From: Gonapodya sp. JEL0774
Taxonomy: Eukaryota > Monoblepharomycota > Monoblepharidomycetes > Monoblepharidales > Gonapodyaceae
Assembly: GCA_027604505.1 (NCBI GenBank)
Contig: JADIIX010000198.1
Coordinates: forward strand, 1 to 31,788
Length of the DNA: 31,788 nucleotides
Reading direction: 5' to 3'
The notes below the pieces were generated by a model, which saw only the letters and a list, made by a program, of their open reading frames with translations, was not told the DNA's origin and searched no databases. The stretch's first letter is position 1. Every line of letters starts with the position of its first letter. Both the position numbers and the translations under genes were made by a program. Below are positions 1 to 10,719 of this stretch, one piece after another.

Positions 1-393
1 CAGGGAGACTCGAGAACGCGAGCCCCCTTCGCGGCAACTAGGCCGGACCCACCGGGTCCCGACTCCTCTCGCCGTGCATCCCATGTCACCGCACCGTCCC
101 AGGTTCCATGCGCTTTGAAGCACCCTACATAGTCCATCCCCGAGTTCATGCTCCATCCGCTCTCGCGCACCCCACCCCAGCCCAGTCCTTGCCGTGTCAC
201 GCTCCAGGTCCATCACGCTCCTCCGTTCCGTTCCCTGTGACCTAACCACCCCAGTCCATCCTCCATTCCATACCAACGCTCTTAGTCCATCACACACACC
301 CAGTCCATGCCATCTCGCGCTCCATCCGCCTTCGCCCACCCCTGTCCCCGTCCATGACATATCTCACATGGTGCGCCGGTCCCACGACCCACG
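1..393. other. GC-rich, C-rich stretch with no supported gene; recurrent AGTCCAT
   Basis: I see no convincing coding region here. The plus strand is C-rich. The heptamer AGTCCAT occurs at about 131, 253, 284 and 302, with near copies (GGTCCAT near 207, CGTCCAT near 349), all in a pyrimidine-rich background. The region lies beyond the stop of the minus-strand reading frame that ends at 394, so part of it could be that gene's 3' UTR. The open frames here have the skewed composition expected of low-complexity DNA. Confidence 0.4.
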
Positions 394-1131
394 TCATTGG
401 CGCACATGGTCGAGAAACATTGCGAGTCTCTTTGCTTGGACTGCTGGCGATGCGGGGGACGAGTAGGAGTGGGAGTCGGAGAGATGGGAGGGGGAAGGGG
501 AAGAGAAGATGCGGGAGAAGTCCCAGGAGGAGGCGGGTGCGGGGGGGAAGTGGAGGGAGAGGAGGTGGTCGAGGTCGGAGAAGGGGGGGGAAGGGGAGGG
601 GGGTGCGTCGTGGGAATAGGGAGAGGAGAGGAACTGGGATCGCCAGTCGTCGGCGGTGGCAGAGAGGGCAGGAAGGGAGGAAGGGGAAGGGGATGCGGAT
701 GGGGATGCGGATGACCAAGCGGCGGCAAAGTCGTAGTGCTCTGGGTGGTTCCGGAAGTGGTCACAGGCTGTCGGAAGAAGGTGCGGTTGTGGGGGATGGG
801 GTAAGGGAAGGGGCGGGTCGATGAGATATTGATCGAGACCTTCGAGCAGGTCCCATAGGACCAATCCCTGGTTGAAGATGGGAATGGGAATGGGGATTTG
901 GTTTGAGGAGAAGAAGGCGGTGAAATGAGCGTCTTGAGAGAGAGAATGAGAGGATTTGAAGGAATGAGGGAGGGAAGAAGAAGGGAATGAAGGGGGGATT
1001 GAGGGGAAAGAAGAAGGGGGGGAGAGAGAGCGATGGAGAGAGAAGTTTTGATTGAAGTGGATTGGGGAGATGCGGCAGGCGTGGTTTTGCGCGGGGTTTG
1101 CGTTGATAGCGCTGTGGGCGGGTGCCCGCAT
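394..1131 (-). CDS. Probable Pro/Ser-rich protein of unknown function, divergent from VWA8
   Basis: I do not recognise a family. The frame is open from about 1320 to the stop at 394. No in-frame ATG exists before 1131, so I start there (about 245 aa); a spliced 5' exon is possible and the frame could begin further right. Among the three minus-strand frames this one looks most protein-like. Pro/Ser tracts are punctuated by acidic-aromatic clusters (GLVLWDLLEGLDQYLID, EHYDFAAAW, DDWRSQFL, SDLDHLLSLHF, SWDFSRIF), and the end is non-repetitive (AVQAKRLAMFLDHVRQ). Such clusters resemble transcriptional activation domains, but that is inference. Coding on this strand would also explain why the plus strand is purine- and G-rich exactly across this interval. 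A competing minus frame is almost pure Pro/Ser and looks like a shadow. Existence is moderately supported; function is unknown. Confidence 0.42.
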   Translation of the reverse strand: MRAPAHSAINANPAQNHACRISPIHFNQNFSLHRSLSPPSSFPSIPPSFPSSSLPHSFKSSHSLSQDAHFTAFFSSNQIPIPIPIFNQGLVLWDLLEGLDQYLIDPPLPLPHPPQPHLLPTACDHFRNHPEHYDFAAAWSSASPSASPSPSSLPALSATADDWRSQFLSSPYSHDAPPSPSPPFSDLDHLLSLHFPPAPASSWDFSRIFSSPSPSHLSDSHSYSSPASPAVQAKRLAMFLDHVRQ

Positions 1132-1464
1132 TGGTGGCTGACTGGGGAGCGGGGGCAAGGGGGGATTGGGGCAAGGGACAGAGAGCGTGGATTGACAGTG
1201 ATTGAGACTTGTGCGAGAACGGAAAGAGCGCGGGAGTTGGAGTGACCGCAGCACCGGGACATTCACTTGATCCGGACCCTCCTTGGACTCCGAGTGCCCG
1301 GCCACACATTCCGACGCTCCTCATTCCCGGAACCAACTTTCCATTCCCTCTGTCTCCCTTCTCCCCCCATCCCCATCCCCACCTCTGCCTCCTTCCATCT
1401 CTCATCTGTCCTCCCCCTTTTCTCCGTCCCTCGCCTCCCTTTCTCCGTCCTTGGCCCCAGAGAC
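1132..1464. promoter_or_regulatory. Upstream region between the minus-strand ORF and VWA8
   Basis: This is the gap between two divergently oriented frames. The left part is G-rich on the plus strand. From about 1245 it becomes C/T-rich, with CCATCCCCATCCCC-type tracts running up to the VWA8 start. A pyrimidine-rich leader just before a start codon is common in compact GC-rich genomes. I see no TATA box or recognisable factor site. A stretch open in the VWA8 frame (1246-1464) contains no ATG. Confidence 0.4.
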
Positions 1465-4400
1465 ATGGCCAACATCAAACCCAATGCCGACTCACCACTC
1501 CCCGCAAACCCTGACATCGAAGACCAAATCCTCTCCATTTCCTCCACTGACTCAAATACTTCCGCTCTCAGACGCATAAACCATGTCAACCGCGTCCTCG
1601 CTCAATCCCCCTCTCCTTCTCCTTCCTCGGCCGCAGTCCGCATCGGCGATGTCACCGTCGCCATGCCAAAAGTCCGCGCTCCTGAACTCGTACCTGACTA
1701 CCTCCAGCCACTCTACGAGTCTTCCCAGGTGCGTACCCCAGTCTGTGCCGGTTGTTTTTGTTCGCCACATGGCACCGAGGCCATGCCGACCTCCGTGTTC
1801 GGGAGACACTGGCCGACCTCCACGAGATGGAGAGATTGGGCCCGAGACCATACCCGCACTCCTTGATGATCATTGACACTTTGATGATCCGGTTCCATAT
1901 GGGCCCCCGTGCGCGTGTCTGTGTGTTCCGGTGTGTGTGGGCTACCCCGTCCCGGAGAGACGGCCCCCCCAGGGCAAGCACAGCGTGCCCCAGCCCCGTG
2001 GTCCATACTTGCGTGGTCGGTCGGTCGCGGGAAAACACGGTCGAGGTGACGTGACCCCACTCACGTGGGATTACTTTTCCTTTGCCTTGCTTTCTCTTGT
2101 TCCACGTTCGGCACACGGCATCACCAGCGTTTCTCACCTCGCCTTTCCGTTCCCCTGTCCCTGTCCCCCCCTCTCTTTCCTGCCTCCCCATCAGGAAATT
2201 CTCCGCCACCTGCGCTGGATCATGCAGAAGGACGTGCTCGGTCAGGACATTTTCTTGCTCGGGTGAGTGGTGGTAAGGACGGGCGGGCGAACGTGGTGCG
2301 CTTTTCAGGAATGGGAGAGTGGGGCCGACTGGGACAGAGTGGTCGAGGTGGTGGAGGTGGTGGACGTGGGGGAGTGGTGGAGCTGGTGGAATGGCACGGG
2401 GGGGGGGACTCAACGTGGTGGATAGGGCCCTTGAGCCCTCGTGCCACTTGTCCTCCTGCTCTAGCATTTTTGTTTCGTTTTCGTTTTTTATTTTATTTTT
2501 TTCTTTTGATGTGGACGGGGACGTGGACTGACACCCCCATCTGTTCCCATTTCATCGTCCCGCTCCCTCACACCGTCACACCCTCACATGCCCATCCCCC
2601 ATCTCCCCCCCCTTTCCCCTTGTAGTCCCCCTGGCTCCTTCCGCCGCTCCCTCGCCATCCGCTACGCCTCGCTCACCCGCCGCGAAATCGAGTACGTCCC
2701 CCTTTCCAAAGACGTGACCGACGGCGACCTCAAACAGCGTCGCGAGATCGCCGGCGGGACTGCGTATTACTTGGACCAGGCGTGTGTCAGGGCCGCCACC
2801 GAGGGGAGGATATTGATCCTGGACGGCATAGAAAAGGCCGAGCGGAACGTGTTGCCCATTATCAATAATTTGTTGGAGAATAGGGAGATGGCGTTGGGTG
2901 GGTTTATGGGCGATGGGGTATGGGGGACACCGGGGGCGGGGGCTGTTTTGGGGGGTGGGGGGTTGAGTAGAGAAGAAGACGACGGAGGGGAGGTGGTTTT
3001 GACGATCTCTGGACTGCCCTGACCGTCCTCCTCTCTCTCTGACCCCTGACCAACCCATCCCACCCCCCCTCCACTCCACTCAGAGGACGGCCGCTTCCTT
3101 GTGCACCCCAAACGCTACGACACTCTCATCCGCCAACAAACCAAGGGCGACCTCGACCGCTTCAAGCTCGTGCGTGTCTCGGAACGCTTCCTGGTCGTGG
3201 CCTTGGGCGTCCCCGTGCCCCGCTACGAGGGGTACCCCTTGGACCCCCCGCTCCGCTCCCGGTTCCAGTCCCGCTCCATCCCGCACCCGTCCTTCGCCAA
3301 CCAGGTGGCCCACCTGGCCGGCTCGGTGGCCCCCTCGGTGGCAAAGCGGACCCTCGAGAGGCTCGTGTCGGTCGCCACGGTGGTGCGCACTTTGCCGAGG
3401 GAGAGCACAACGGTGGTCCCAGAGTTCCCCGCAACGACGGAGCAGGCCGCGCGCGTGCTCCACATGTTCCCCAAGGTCCGCGAACGGTTCGTCCTGGACC
3501 TGTGCTACCCTTTCACCATTCTCGAGGGTTGGGAAACCGAGAAGCGCAACGTGGTCGAGACCGCGTACCAGCGGTTCGGATTCCTGGGCGACGCGCAGGG
3601 CACCACGGGCACCACCGACGACGCCTCTGAAGACCCTGCCTATGGTCAACTCGAACCAGGTTACCGCGTCGTCTCCTTTATCAAACTCGCCCCAACCAAA
3701 CTCGTCTCGGGCCTCCTGGCCCACCGGGCCGCCGTCACGTTCGTCTCGCTCAAGGACGACTCCACAGTCACGGTCGAGGTGCCGGCGGGTCCCGATGCGT
3801 CCACGGCATCGGAGGGGTTCGTCCAGACCGAGTACCACGCGGCCATGGTGGCAAGTATGGTCGTGTCCCATGCGGCCAGCGGGGACTTTTGTGTCATGGG
3901 GGAGAAGGGAGCCGGGAAGAGTGCCCTGGTCAGGGAGTTTGCCAGGAGGTTGGGCTATAGGGTGGAGTTTATTCCGTGAGTTGCGGTAGGGGGGGTTGTG
4001 GGGGGTGGGGAGGGGGTGGCTTGGTGGGAGTGGGACCAAGTGTCTTCGCTTTCTTGTGGCGTTTGGGGAGATCAGTCGCTCTACTCACATTGGTCCATTG
4101 GATTGGACTTGCCCCCACCGTCGTTTCGCATGAATCTTACCCCTTCCGCCCCACCCACCCCCCGCCACCCCTCAGTCTCTACAAGGACATGTCTGCCCGC
4201 GACCTCCTCCAGCGCCGCAGCACCACGCTCACCGGCGACACCATCTGGGAGAGCTCCCCCCTCGTCAAGGCCGCCCTCAACGGCTCCCTTGCTCTCCTCG
4301 ACTCTGCCGACTCGGTCATGCCCCAAACCCTCACCACCATCGGCCGTCTCCTCTCCGAGCGCGAGATCCAACTCCCCGACGGAACGCTTCTGGTTCACCC

Positions 4401-7400
4401 CGAGCGGTACGCCCGTCTCATGCAGCACAACGGGTGGTCCGTGGACGACCTGGAGAAACGCCGGGTGTTTTCCATCCACCCGTCGTTCCGGATCGTGGCC
4501 CTGGCCCGCCCGAACAGCAGGTGGCTCAGCGAGGAGACCACGTCGCTCTGGACGTGGATCGTGCTGAGGGGACTCAAGTTCCAGGAGGAGATGCATCTCA
4601 TACACACGGTGTGTCCAGACGCGGACCAGGAGAGGTTGAGTCTGCTCGTCAAGTTTGCGGATCAGCTCAGGAACGATAAGGATGATGTGGTCAAGCAGCT
4701 GAGTGGGTCGCTGTCCACCAGGTGAGAGAGTGGGGCTGGGAGGCTGGGTACGGGAAGGTGTTGGCCACATCGTGGGATTCTGGCCCACTTTGGTGGGCTG
4801 GGGTGTGGAGAGTTTGGAAGCCGGGTGGAGGCAGTTCGAGATCAGACAGCCTGACGTTTTGCTTGCCGTTTGCGCCTTTTCGCCGATCATTCTACCTGCG
4901 ATTGCCGTCTCATTGTCACCCGTCGAACACCCCCCTTTCCCCCCAAATCACCAGACAACTCCTCCGTATCGCCCGTCGCATTTCCGCGTTCCCGGACGAA
5001 TCCCTCTTCACGGCCATCCACAAGGTGGCGCTCTCCCGTTTCTTGCCGTCCCTCGCCAAACAGGCCCTGGACGCCATCCTCGAGAAGAACGGAATCGTCG
5101 CACCGCCGACGCTTGAGGATCGCGACGCGGTGAGTGATCTGTGGCAGAGGCGCACAGACGGGGGGGAAAATGTGTCGTTCCGTGTCTACATGGGCTGTCC
5201 TCGTCAATCATCCCTCCACCACCTCTCCATTACTTTTGGCACAACAGATTGAGATCCAACAAATTCCCAGCGAGAATCCACAGGTCCTCCGCATCGGCAA
5301 CATCGAGCACCCCGTCGCTCAAGATACCAACCCGCTCCTCATACCCGATCTGGTCTTCTACGAGAACCCGAAGCAAACGGAAATCCTCAGAGAAATGCTC
5401 AAGGATTGGAAGCTCGGGGAGCAGCTGTTGCTCATTGGGAACCAAGGTGTCGGCAAGAACAAGCGTGAGTGGGACTTTGCGACCCCGAGCTTTTGCTCTA
5501 TTTTTCTTGTTTAATGGTACTTTCTTTTGTTTCTTTGTCGGTTTGCTGGCTCGGGTCGCTCTTATCGTCTTATCGGATGTGCCGCTACCAGTCACCGACA
5601 AGTTCCTCCAGCTTTTGAAGCTTCCGCGAGAGTACATGCAACTGCACAGGGACACCACTGTACAGTCTCTCACATCCACTCCGTCTATTGTTGACGGTGT
5701 CCTCCAGTACGAAGACTCGTCGCTCGTTCGCGCGTGTCGTGAAGGTTACATCCTCGTGGTCGACGAAGCCGATAAGGCGCCGACACACGTCACCGCCATT
5801 CTCAAAACTTTGGTGGAAGATGGTGAAATGGTGCTTTCGGACGGGCGTCGTATCGTTTCAAGGCTGCCCATGGAATCTCCGGCAGCGGCAGGAGTTGCGA
5901 ATGACAGCGAACGAGAAGAGTACATATTGATCCACCCTGTGAGTTTTTGTGTGTTGCACTGGAAGTTTCAGCAATTCGAAAATGTCCACTTTGACTCACA
6001 AATGCTGTTATTGTTTGTCCTGTGTTTAGGCGTTCCGGATGATTGTTTTGGCCAACCGACCAGGATTTCCATTCTTGGGAAACGATTTCTACAGAGAAAT
6101 CGGTGACGTGTTTTCCTCACATTCGATCGACAACCCTGATATGGATTCGGAGCTCGCTATGCTTCGCAAATACGCACCGCATGTTCCCGAGGATGTTCTC
6201 GTGAAACTCACCATGGCGTTCAATGATTTGCGCCGCTTGGTCGATGAGGGTTTGATTTCGTACCCTTACTCCACCAGAGAACTCGTGAACATCGTGAAGC
6301 ACCTCGAGACTTTCCCGCAGGAGGGATTGTCGAGGGCGGTCCGTAATGTTTTCGATTTTGATCAGTTCGACCCCGAGACCAAGGAGCTACTGATTGAGAC
6401 ACTGCAAAAGAATGGTATTCCAGCGGGAATGGAGTCAGATTTCAGAATGGAACTCGGTGTGGATGTGAAGCTTTCGGAACCGATTCTCTTGGAAAGCTGG
6501 TTAAAGCGGCCTTCCGGGAAAGTGGACAAAAAAACGTGTGAAGTCGAGAGCCGCGAAATCTCCAGCAGAGGAGGATGGCCGATAATTCCCTCGAAGGATA
6601 TTGCGGAGCTTGAGCGTACTGAAAGTGAGTGCAAATCCGCGGTCATTAAACTATTGCCCAGGCCGTGAGTTATATAACGATGAACGTGCAAATTGGGTTA
6701 TAGTGCGATCTATTACATTCAGCGAGCAAATCTATAGCTTCAAGATTCCGACCAAGGGTGAAGCCCTCGATGTGTATGCCGCCGACGACGGGACCATCTA
6801 TTGCATAACCACGAGTCCTGTGACCCTCCACATTGTTGCTCCCGATCACCGACGACTCCTCGGATCCATTGATCTGTATGAATACTTCCCGCTTCAGAAA
6901 GGTCAGCTGGCGAGAGACATTGAAGAGTTCAACGAGAGGATGGCCAGCCACCCCGCAGCTTTCATTAATTCTGCTGTGGCCGGTCGTCCGACCGTTCGAA
7001 TACGCCGCAAGTGTCTGGGATTTGCCTTCCGTTGACCTGAAACTGATTACCACTTTGTTCTCTACCCTCCTGTTCTGACGTGCTTTTCGTGGTATCCCGC
7101 CTTGCCATATGCAGCTTCCATGTCTCTAAAAATTGCGATGCTTGGGCGTACAAACCTCGTCCTGCACAATCCTGTGGAACACACGCTTCTGATTTTGGAT
7201 TTAGCAGAGAACAAGATCGTGTCCGTAATAGTAAGTAGCCCACTTTCAGATTTGGAATATTTTTGCATTGAAATGTTGGCTTCAGGTTCCTGGTTTGGAA
7301 CCACAGCCGACGTCAACAATGGTAAAAGCATTGGCATCTGAAGGAGTATTGAGTGAGTTGAAGGGTAGTCATCCTAATGTTGCTCTGTGGCCATCTCTGA

Positions 7401-10100
7401 TCAATCATACAACTTCAAGTTTTGTTCCAGGAAGCGAAGAGCACTATTGTGATTCTGGATTTCGCTGAAGGGATGCAATTCATCATGAAACTGCCAATTC
7501 GGATTGCTAATATCTTCCCAGTCAAGAAGGACGCCTGGTTGATTCAATCTTATGATTTCACTTTCGACAAGCGTGCGACTTACTTATTGACCTGTGGTCC
7601 AGATGCTACCGAGGATATGTGGGTGCCGACTATCATCGAGACAGTGGAAGTCCGAAACAGTCGTGGTCAAGCCAAAGTCGCCGAAGTCCTCCACATGTCG
7701 AATGATATCCACGATTCCGCGCACGGTTCCATCCGCTTTTTGGCTACGAAAGAGTACGAGAACATGACTACCATCAGTCCCTCTTTCTCTGGTCCTTGGG
7801 ACTCTCCCGATGGTGGCAAGATTGAACTTTTTGGATATGATCGAGACTCACGTCACAACATTGTGAACAAGTTTTTGAACCTTCGAACTTCACATGTGGG
7901 ATTAGAAAAGACCGGGCAAATGGCTTCCGTCGTTCCAACTGAGGTAAGATAATGAGTGCGATCTGAATAGTCGTTCCCATCCATGCGGCCAAACCGTTCA
8001 ATGTGTCGCGCTCTAAAAGGACGGAAGGAACGAAGGCTTTTTGGAAATACACAACGTTCGTGAAAGGCGCCTTCGGAGGTTGGTGGACTGACACTTTCCA
8101 GGGTGCATTCGAATGTAAACGGATAACTAACATGCTATCCCACAGGATCAAAATCCCACTGACAATCCCTGTGTCAATCATGCATGAAACTAACGTTCCC
8201 ACTAGTGGCATGTACGGTAGAGCTCCTACTGATTCTGCTCGGCAAGTTGTAAGCATGGCGGAGTTGCCAAATGGAGCACTTTTGACAATGGATTTAGCAG
8301 GTCTGTTCGCTGGATTTGGAGGATCCGCAATTGCAAATGCATTGACATGTTCTCAATACCCTCAAGGAGTCGCCCGTGTGTGGCAGGTGAAATACGAGGA
8401 CCTTGTTCGTGATGCCAACACTTGGAAACGACTTGTTGGATCACTTGACGAGAAAGTCCTCAAGGTTATCTACCAGGGACAGGAAGGTGATGACGAAGGA
8501 GAAGGTGATGGAATGGGCGGTAAAGGAAAAGGTGAAGGAGAGGGCGAGGGTGAAGGGGAGGGGAAAGGAGAAGGGAAGGGCAAAGGAGATGGGGAGGGTG
8601 AGGGCGGTGGTGGCGGAAGCGGAAGTGGAGGAGAACCCGGACAGGATGAGACAGCGCGGGAGGCTGGGACTATCGACGCGAACTTCAACATGGTATGGTA
8701 ATGAAGGGAAGAATGTTCTACACTGGGCGAAACTTACCACTGTGTATTTCTTGTAGAGGAGTGGTGATGACGCACAACCTCAGGAGCTTTCCGATGCGCA
8801 AAAGGAATTACATAGCCTGGCCATGCGAAAAAGGTTGCAACAGCTTGATATGACGGAGCAGCAAATGGAGATGTATACAAAGTATCTTTCCAACGTGCAG
8901 CGTCAGGTGAGAGAGATTCGAGTTGTGTTAGAGTCAGTGGAAGCGAAGAACAAGGAACGTGTGTGGCTCAAAAATCAATCAACCGGGGACGTAGATGATA
9001 CGAAACTGTGAGTTAAGTCATGTTGTGTGCATGGACTCAGATAGTTCGTAACCCTCCCCTTTACAGGATTGAAGGTTTGACAGGAGAGCGTGCAATATAT
9101 AAGCGGAGGGGGGAAACCGACGAAATCGGCATCATCCAACAAAAGCCCAAGAAAATAATTTTTGCATTCGATCTAAGTGCTAGCATGATGCGATTTAATG
9201 GACATGACCAGCGTTTGGATCGGAGTTTGGAGGTCGCCCTGATGATCATGGAGTCCTTCAAAGGATTCGAGAAGAAGTTCGAATACAAGATCTTGGGTCA
9301 CTCTGGTGACGCACCAAACATGCCATTTGTGATTCCCGGTGAATATCCGACCAATGAGAAAGAAATGTTCATGGCGATTAGGTATTGTCACCGCAACGTG
9401 CTGGATTGTTCTCTGCGAATGAGGAACTGAGTTTTTCTTGTTATCTCTTCAATATCCACTAGTCGCATGAATGCTCACGCTCAGTACTGTCTTTCGGGAG
9501 GTTGGTGGAAGAAGCGCGTGCTGAGTTTTGGTTCTTCGTTTCACGTATAATGATGTCTGTATTTCACCTTTCAAGATAACACTCTTGCTGCTTGTACAAC
9601 GGCAATCAAAGATGTTGTTAAAGAAGAAGGCGGTAGGTCCATAGCATCCGTTTTCGATCGTCCATGAAAGTTGTTGACCTGCACGGGATTTGGTGGTCAA
9701 AACTTCAGATGACTATTTTGTTGTCGTGCTTTCGGACGCCAACATCACACAATACAACATCACTCCCAATGCGATTGCGAAAGGTGAGAAAGGGGAATGT
9801 GATTTAAGGATCACAGGTTCTCTAACCAGGACACAAAAGCTCTGAAGAGTGACGAGAGAGTCAATTCTTTTATGATCTTCATTGGTACTATCGGTGACCA
9901 GGCCGAACGACTCCAAAAGTCCGTTCCTGGAAATGCATTTGTGTGCATGAACACACAGGACGTGAGTTCCCCCACAAGAGAAGGTTCTTTTGGTACTAGG
10001 TTTCTTGGAGTTCTGATAGTCACTATCATATTCACCATATTTGTAGCTACCAAAGATCATTCGTAGCATGTTTTTGAGCTCGTTGCTCAAAGGATTTTAG
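1465..10100 (+). CDS. VWA8: von Willebrand factor A domain-containing protein 8 (mitochondrial AAA+ ATPase), 22 exons
   Basis: VWA8 is a large AAA+ protein; animal orthologues are mitochondrial and about 1,900 aa. My model gives 1,989 aa. Exons: 1465-1728, 2195-2262, 2626-2897, 3084-3975, 4176-4721, 4955-5129, 5248-5464, 5592-5938, 6030-6624, 6662-7030 (donor uncertain), 7115-7230, 7286-7352, 7420-7943, 8020-8078, 8146-8692, 8757-9007, 9067-9381, 9463-9500, 9576-9632, 9709-9783, 9840-9961, 10047-10100. Family signatures include HLRWIMQKDVLGQDIFLLG before AAA1, a Lys-less P-loop GPPGSFRR near residue 111 (also Lys-less in animals), AAA2 P-loop GEKGAGKS (~473), AAA3 P-loop GNQGVGKN (~803) with Walker B ILVVDEADKAP (~865), and NRPGFPFLGNDF. 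A Gly/Glu/Lys linker (~1618-1667) precedes the VWA domain, whose metal site is DLSAS (~1805). The C-terminus KIIRSMFLSSLL matches the family end. Start: the only in-frame ATG, in good context (GACATGG). No classic mitochondrial presequence is obvious. Confidence 0.93.
2341..2410 (+). repeat. GGN-type microsatellite and long G run in VWA8 intron 2
   Basis: Imperfect GGTGGA/GGTGGT repeats are followed by an uninterrupted G tract near 2399-2407. They lie wholly within the intron at 2263-2625. The sequence shows several closely spaced G runs and could form G-quadruplexes, which is an inference. Confidence 0.6.
6625..6661 (+). other. 37-nt intron of VWA8
   Basis: The donor GTGAGT and acceptor CCCAG bound 37 nt between exon 9 (ending in ...LERTE) and exon 10 (starting RELYNDER). 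Removing it joins phase 1 to phase 1 and keeps the VWA8 frame. Reading through instead gives a stop at 6666-6668 (TGA). CATTAAAC in the middle is a plausible branch region. This is short even for fungal introns. Confidence 0.65.
8488..8640 (+). repeat. Homopurine tract encoding a Gly/Glu/Lys linker in VWA8
   Basis: A nearly pure purine run of GGN-GAR/AAR codons encodes alternating Gly-Glu and Gly-Lys dipeptides, then a Gly/Ser-rich segment. It lies within exon 15, between the central region and the helical segment leading to the VWA domain. Human VWA8 has a Gly-rich linker at the equivalent place, but not the charged dipeptide repeat. The repeat probably expanded by slippage and its length may vary between strains. 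Confidence 0.75.
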
Positions 10101-10719
10101 CTTCTCCAGTAGTATCAGACATACGCAAGCTGTTGCTACCACGCTTTTGACGGAAACTGTAGATATACTTAGATTACAATCCACATAAATTAAACCAACC
10201 ACAGTCTAAGAACCCACCCGTTTCAACCACTCGTTGTGATTGCGCAACAATACCTCTGACTGAGATGTGGAAACGTGTAAAGGCTTCGTTCTCCTGTCAT
10301 AGAGGTTGTCGCTGTGTTTTGACATGTTATCGCAGACCTTATGTGACGCGGTGAGTCGGGTGCGGAATGGGGATCTTTCAACGCGGTTAAATACTGGAAC
10401 AATCCCAGCCGATGAGATTTAGTCACTCACACTGTTCGTAAGTGGAAGTCTGGTTGTGATCGGTTTCTGAGCATTGCCTCCAGCTCTCGGATGTTTTCAC
10501 GTGCGGTGGCGACTGACATTGTTGGCTTGGGGCTCACTGTTATCTGAAAAGCAGTGTCCACCCAGAGTCCAAGTCACAAGTTCTCAAATGGTCGACTCAC
10601 TGATACTCCCCCTTCAAATGGTTGACTCATTGTGCTGCTGTGTGGATGATAACAATGGGCGGGAAAACTTCAGCTTGAGACAATCAGGGTGTGAGAGCGC
10701 GGTCAACGCCATATCAATC
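10101..10719. other. Convergent intergenic region between VWA8 and CEP164 3' ends
   Basis: The two stop codons face each other across 619 bp. I see no coding potential and no AATAAA on the plus strand; CATAAATTAAACC near 10186 is the most A/T-rich stretch after VWA8. The interval must contain both 3' UTRs. A short diverged direct repeat lies at 10581-10633 and is listed separately. Confidence 0.55.
10581..10633 (+). repeat. Two-copy direct repeat with TGACTCA-like core
   Basis: TTCTCAAATGGTCGACTCAC at 10581-10600 recurs as CTTCAAATGGTTGACTCATT at 10612-10631, about 30 nt apart. The second copy holds a perfect TGACTCA (bZIP AP-1/Gcn4-type site) where the first has CGACTCA. It lies downstream of both converging genes, so a regulatory role is doubtful. 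Confidence 0.45.

Noticed and set aside
440-1060. G-rich tract as telomeric or rDNA repeat
   Set aside because: No regular repeat unit; the irregular purine richness is explained as well by Pro/Ser codons on the minus strand.
282-1262. 326-codon minus-strand open frame overlapping the proposed Pro/Ser protein
   Set aside because: Almost pure Pro/Ser/Thr/Leu from C/T-rich DNA, without the mixed acidic-aromatic segments of the 394 frame; likely a composition shadow.
2626-2660. Loss of the P-loop Lys in VWA8 AAA1 as a defect
   Set aside because: Animal VWA8 also has GPPG-x-x-RR here, so this is a family trait.
3080-4039. 319-codon minus-strand open frame
   Set aside because: Antisense to VWA8 exon 4, whose plus-strand frame matches the family throughout; long antisense frames are expected in DNA this GC-rich.
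4081-4890. 269-codon minus-strand open frame
   Set aside because: Antisense to VWA8 exon 5 and its introns; the plus frame carries conserved AAA2 sequence.
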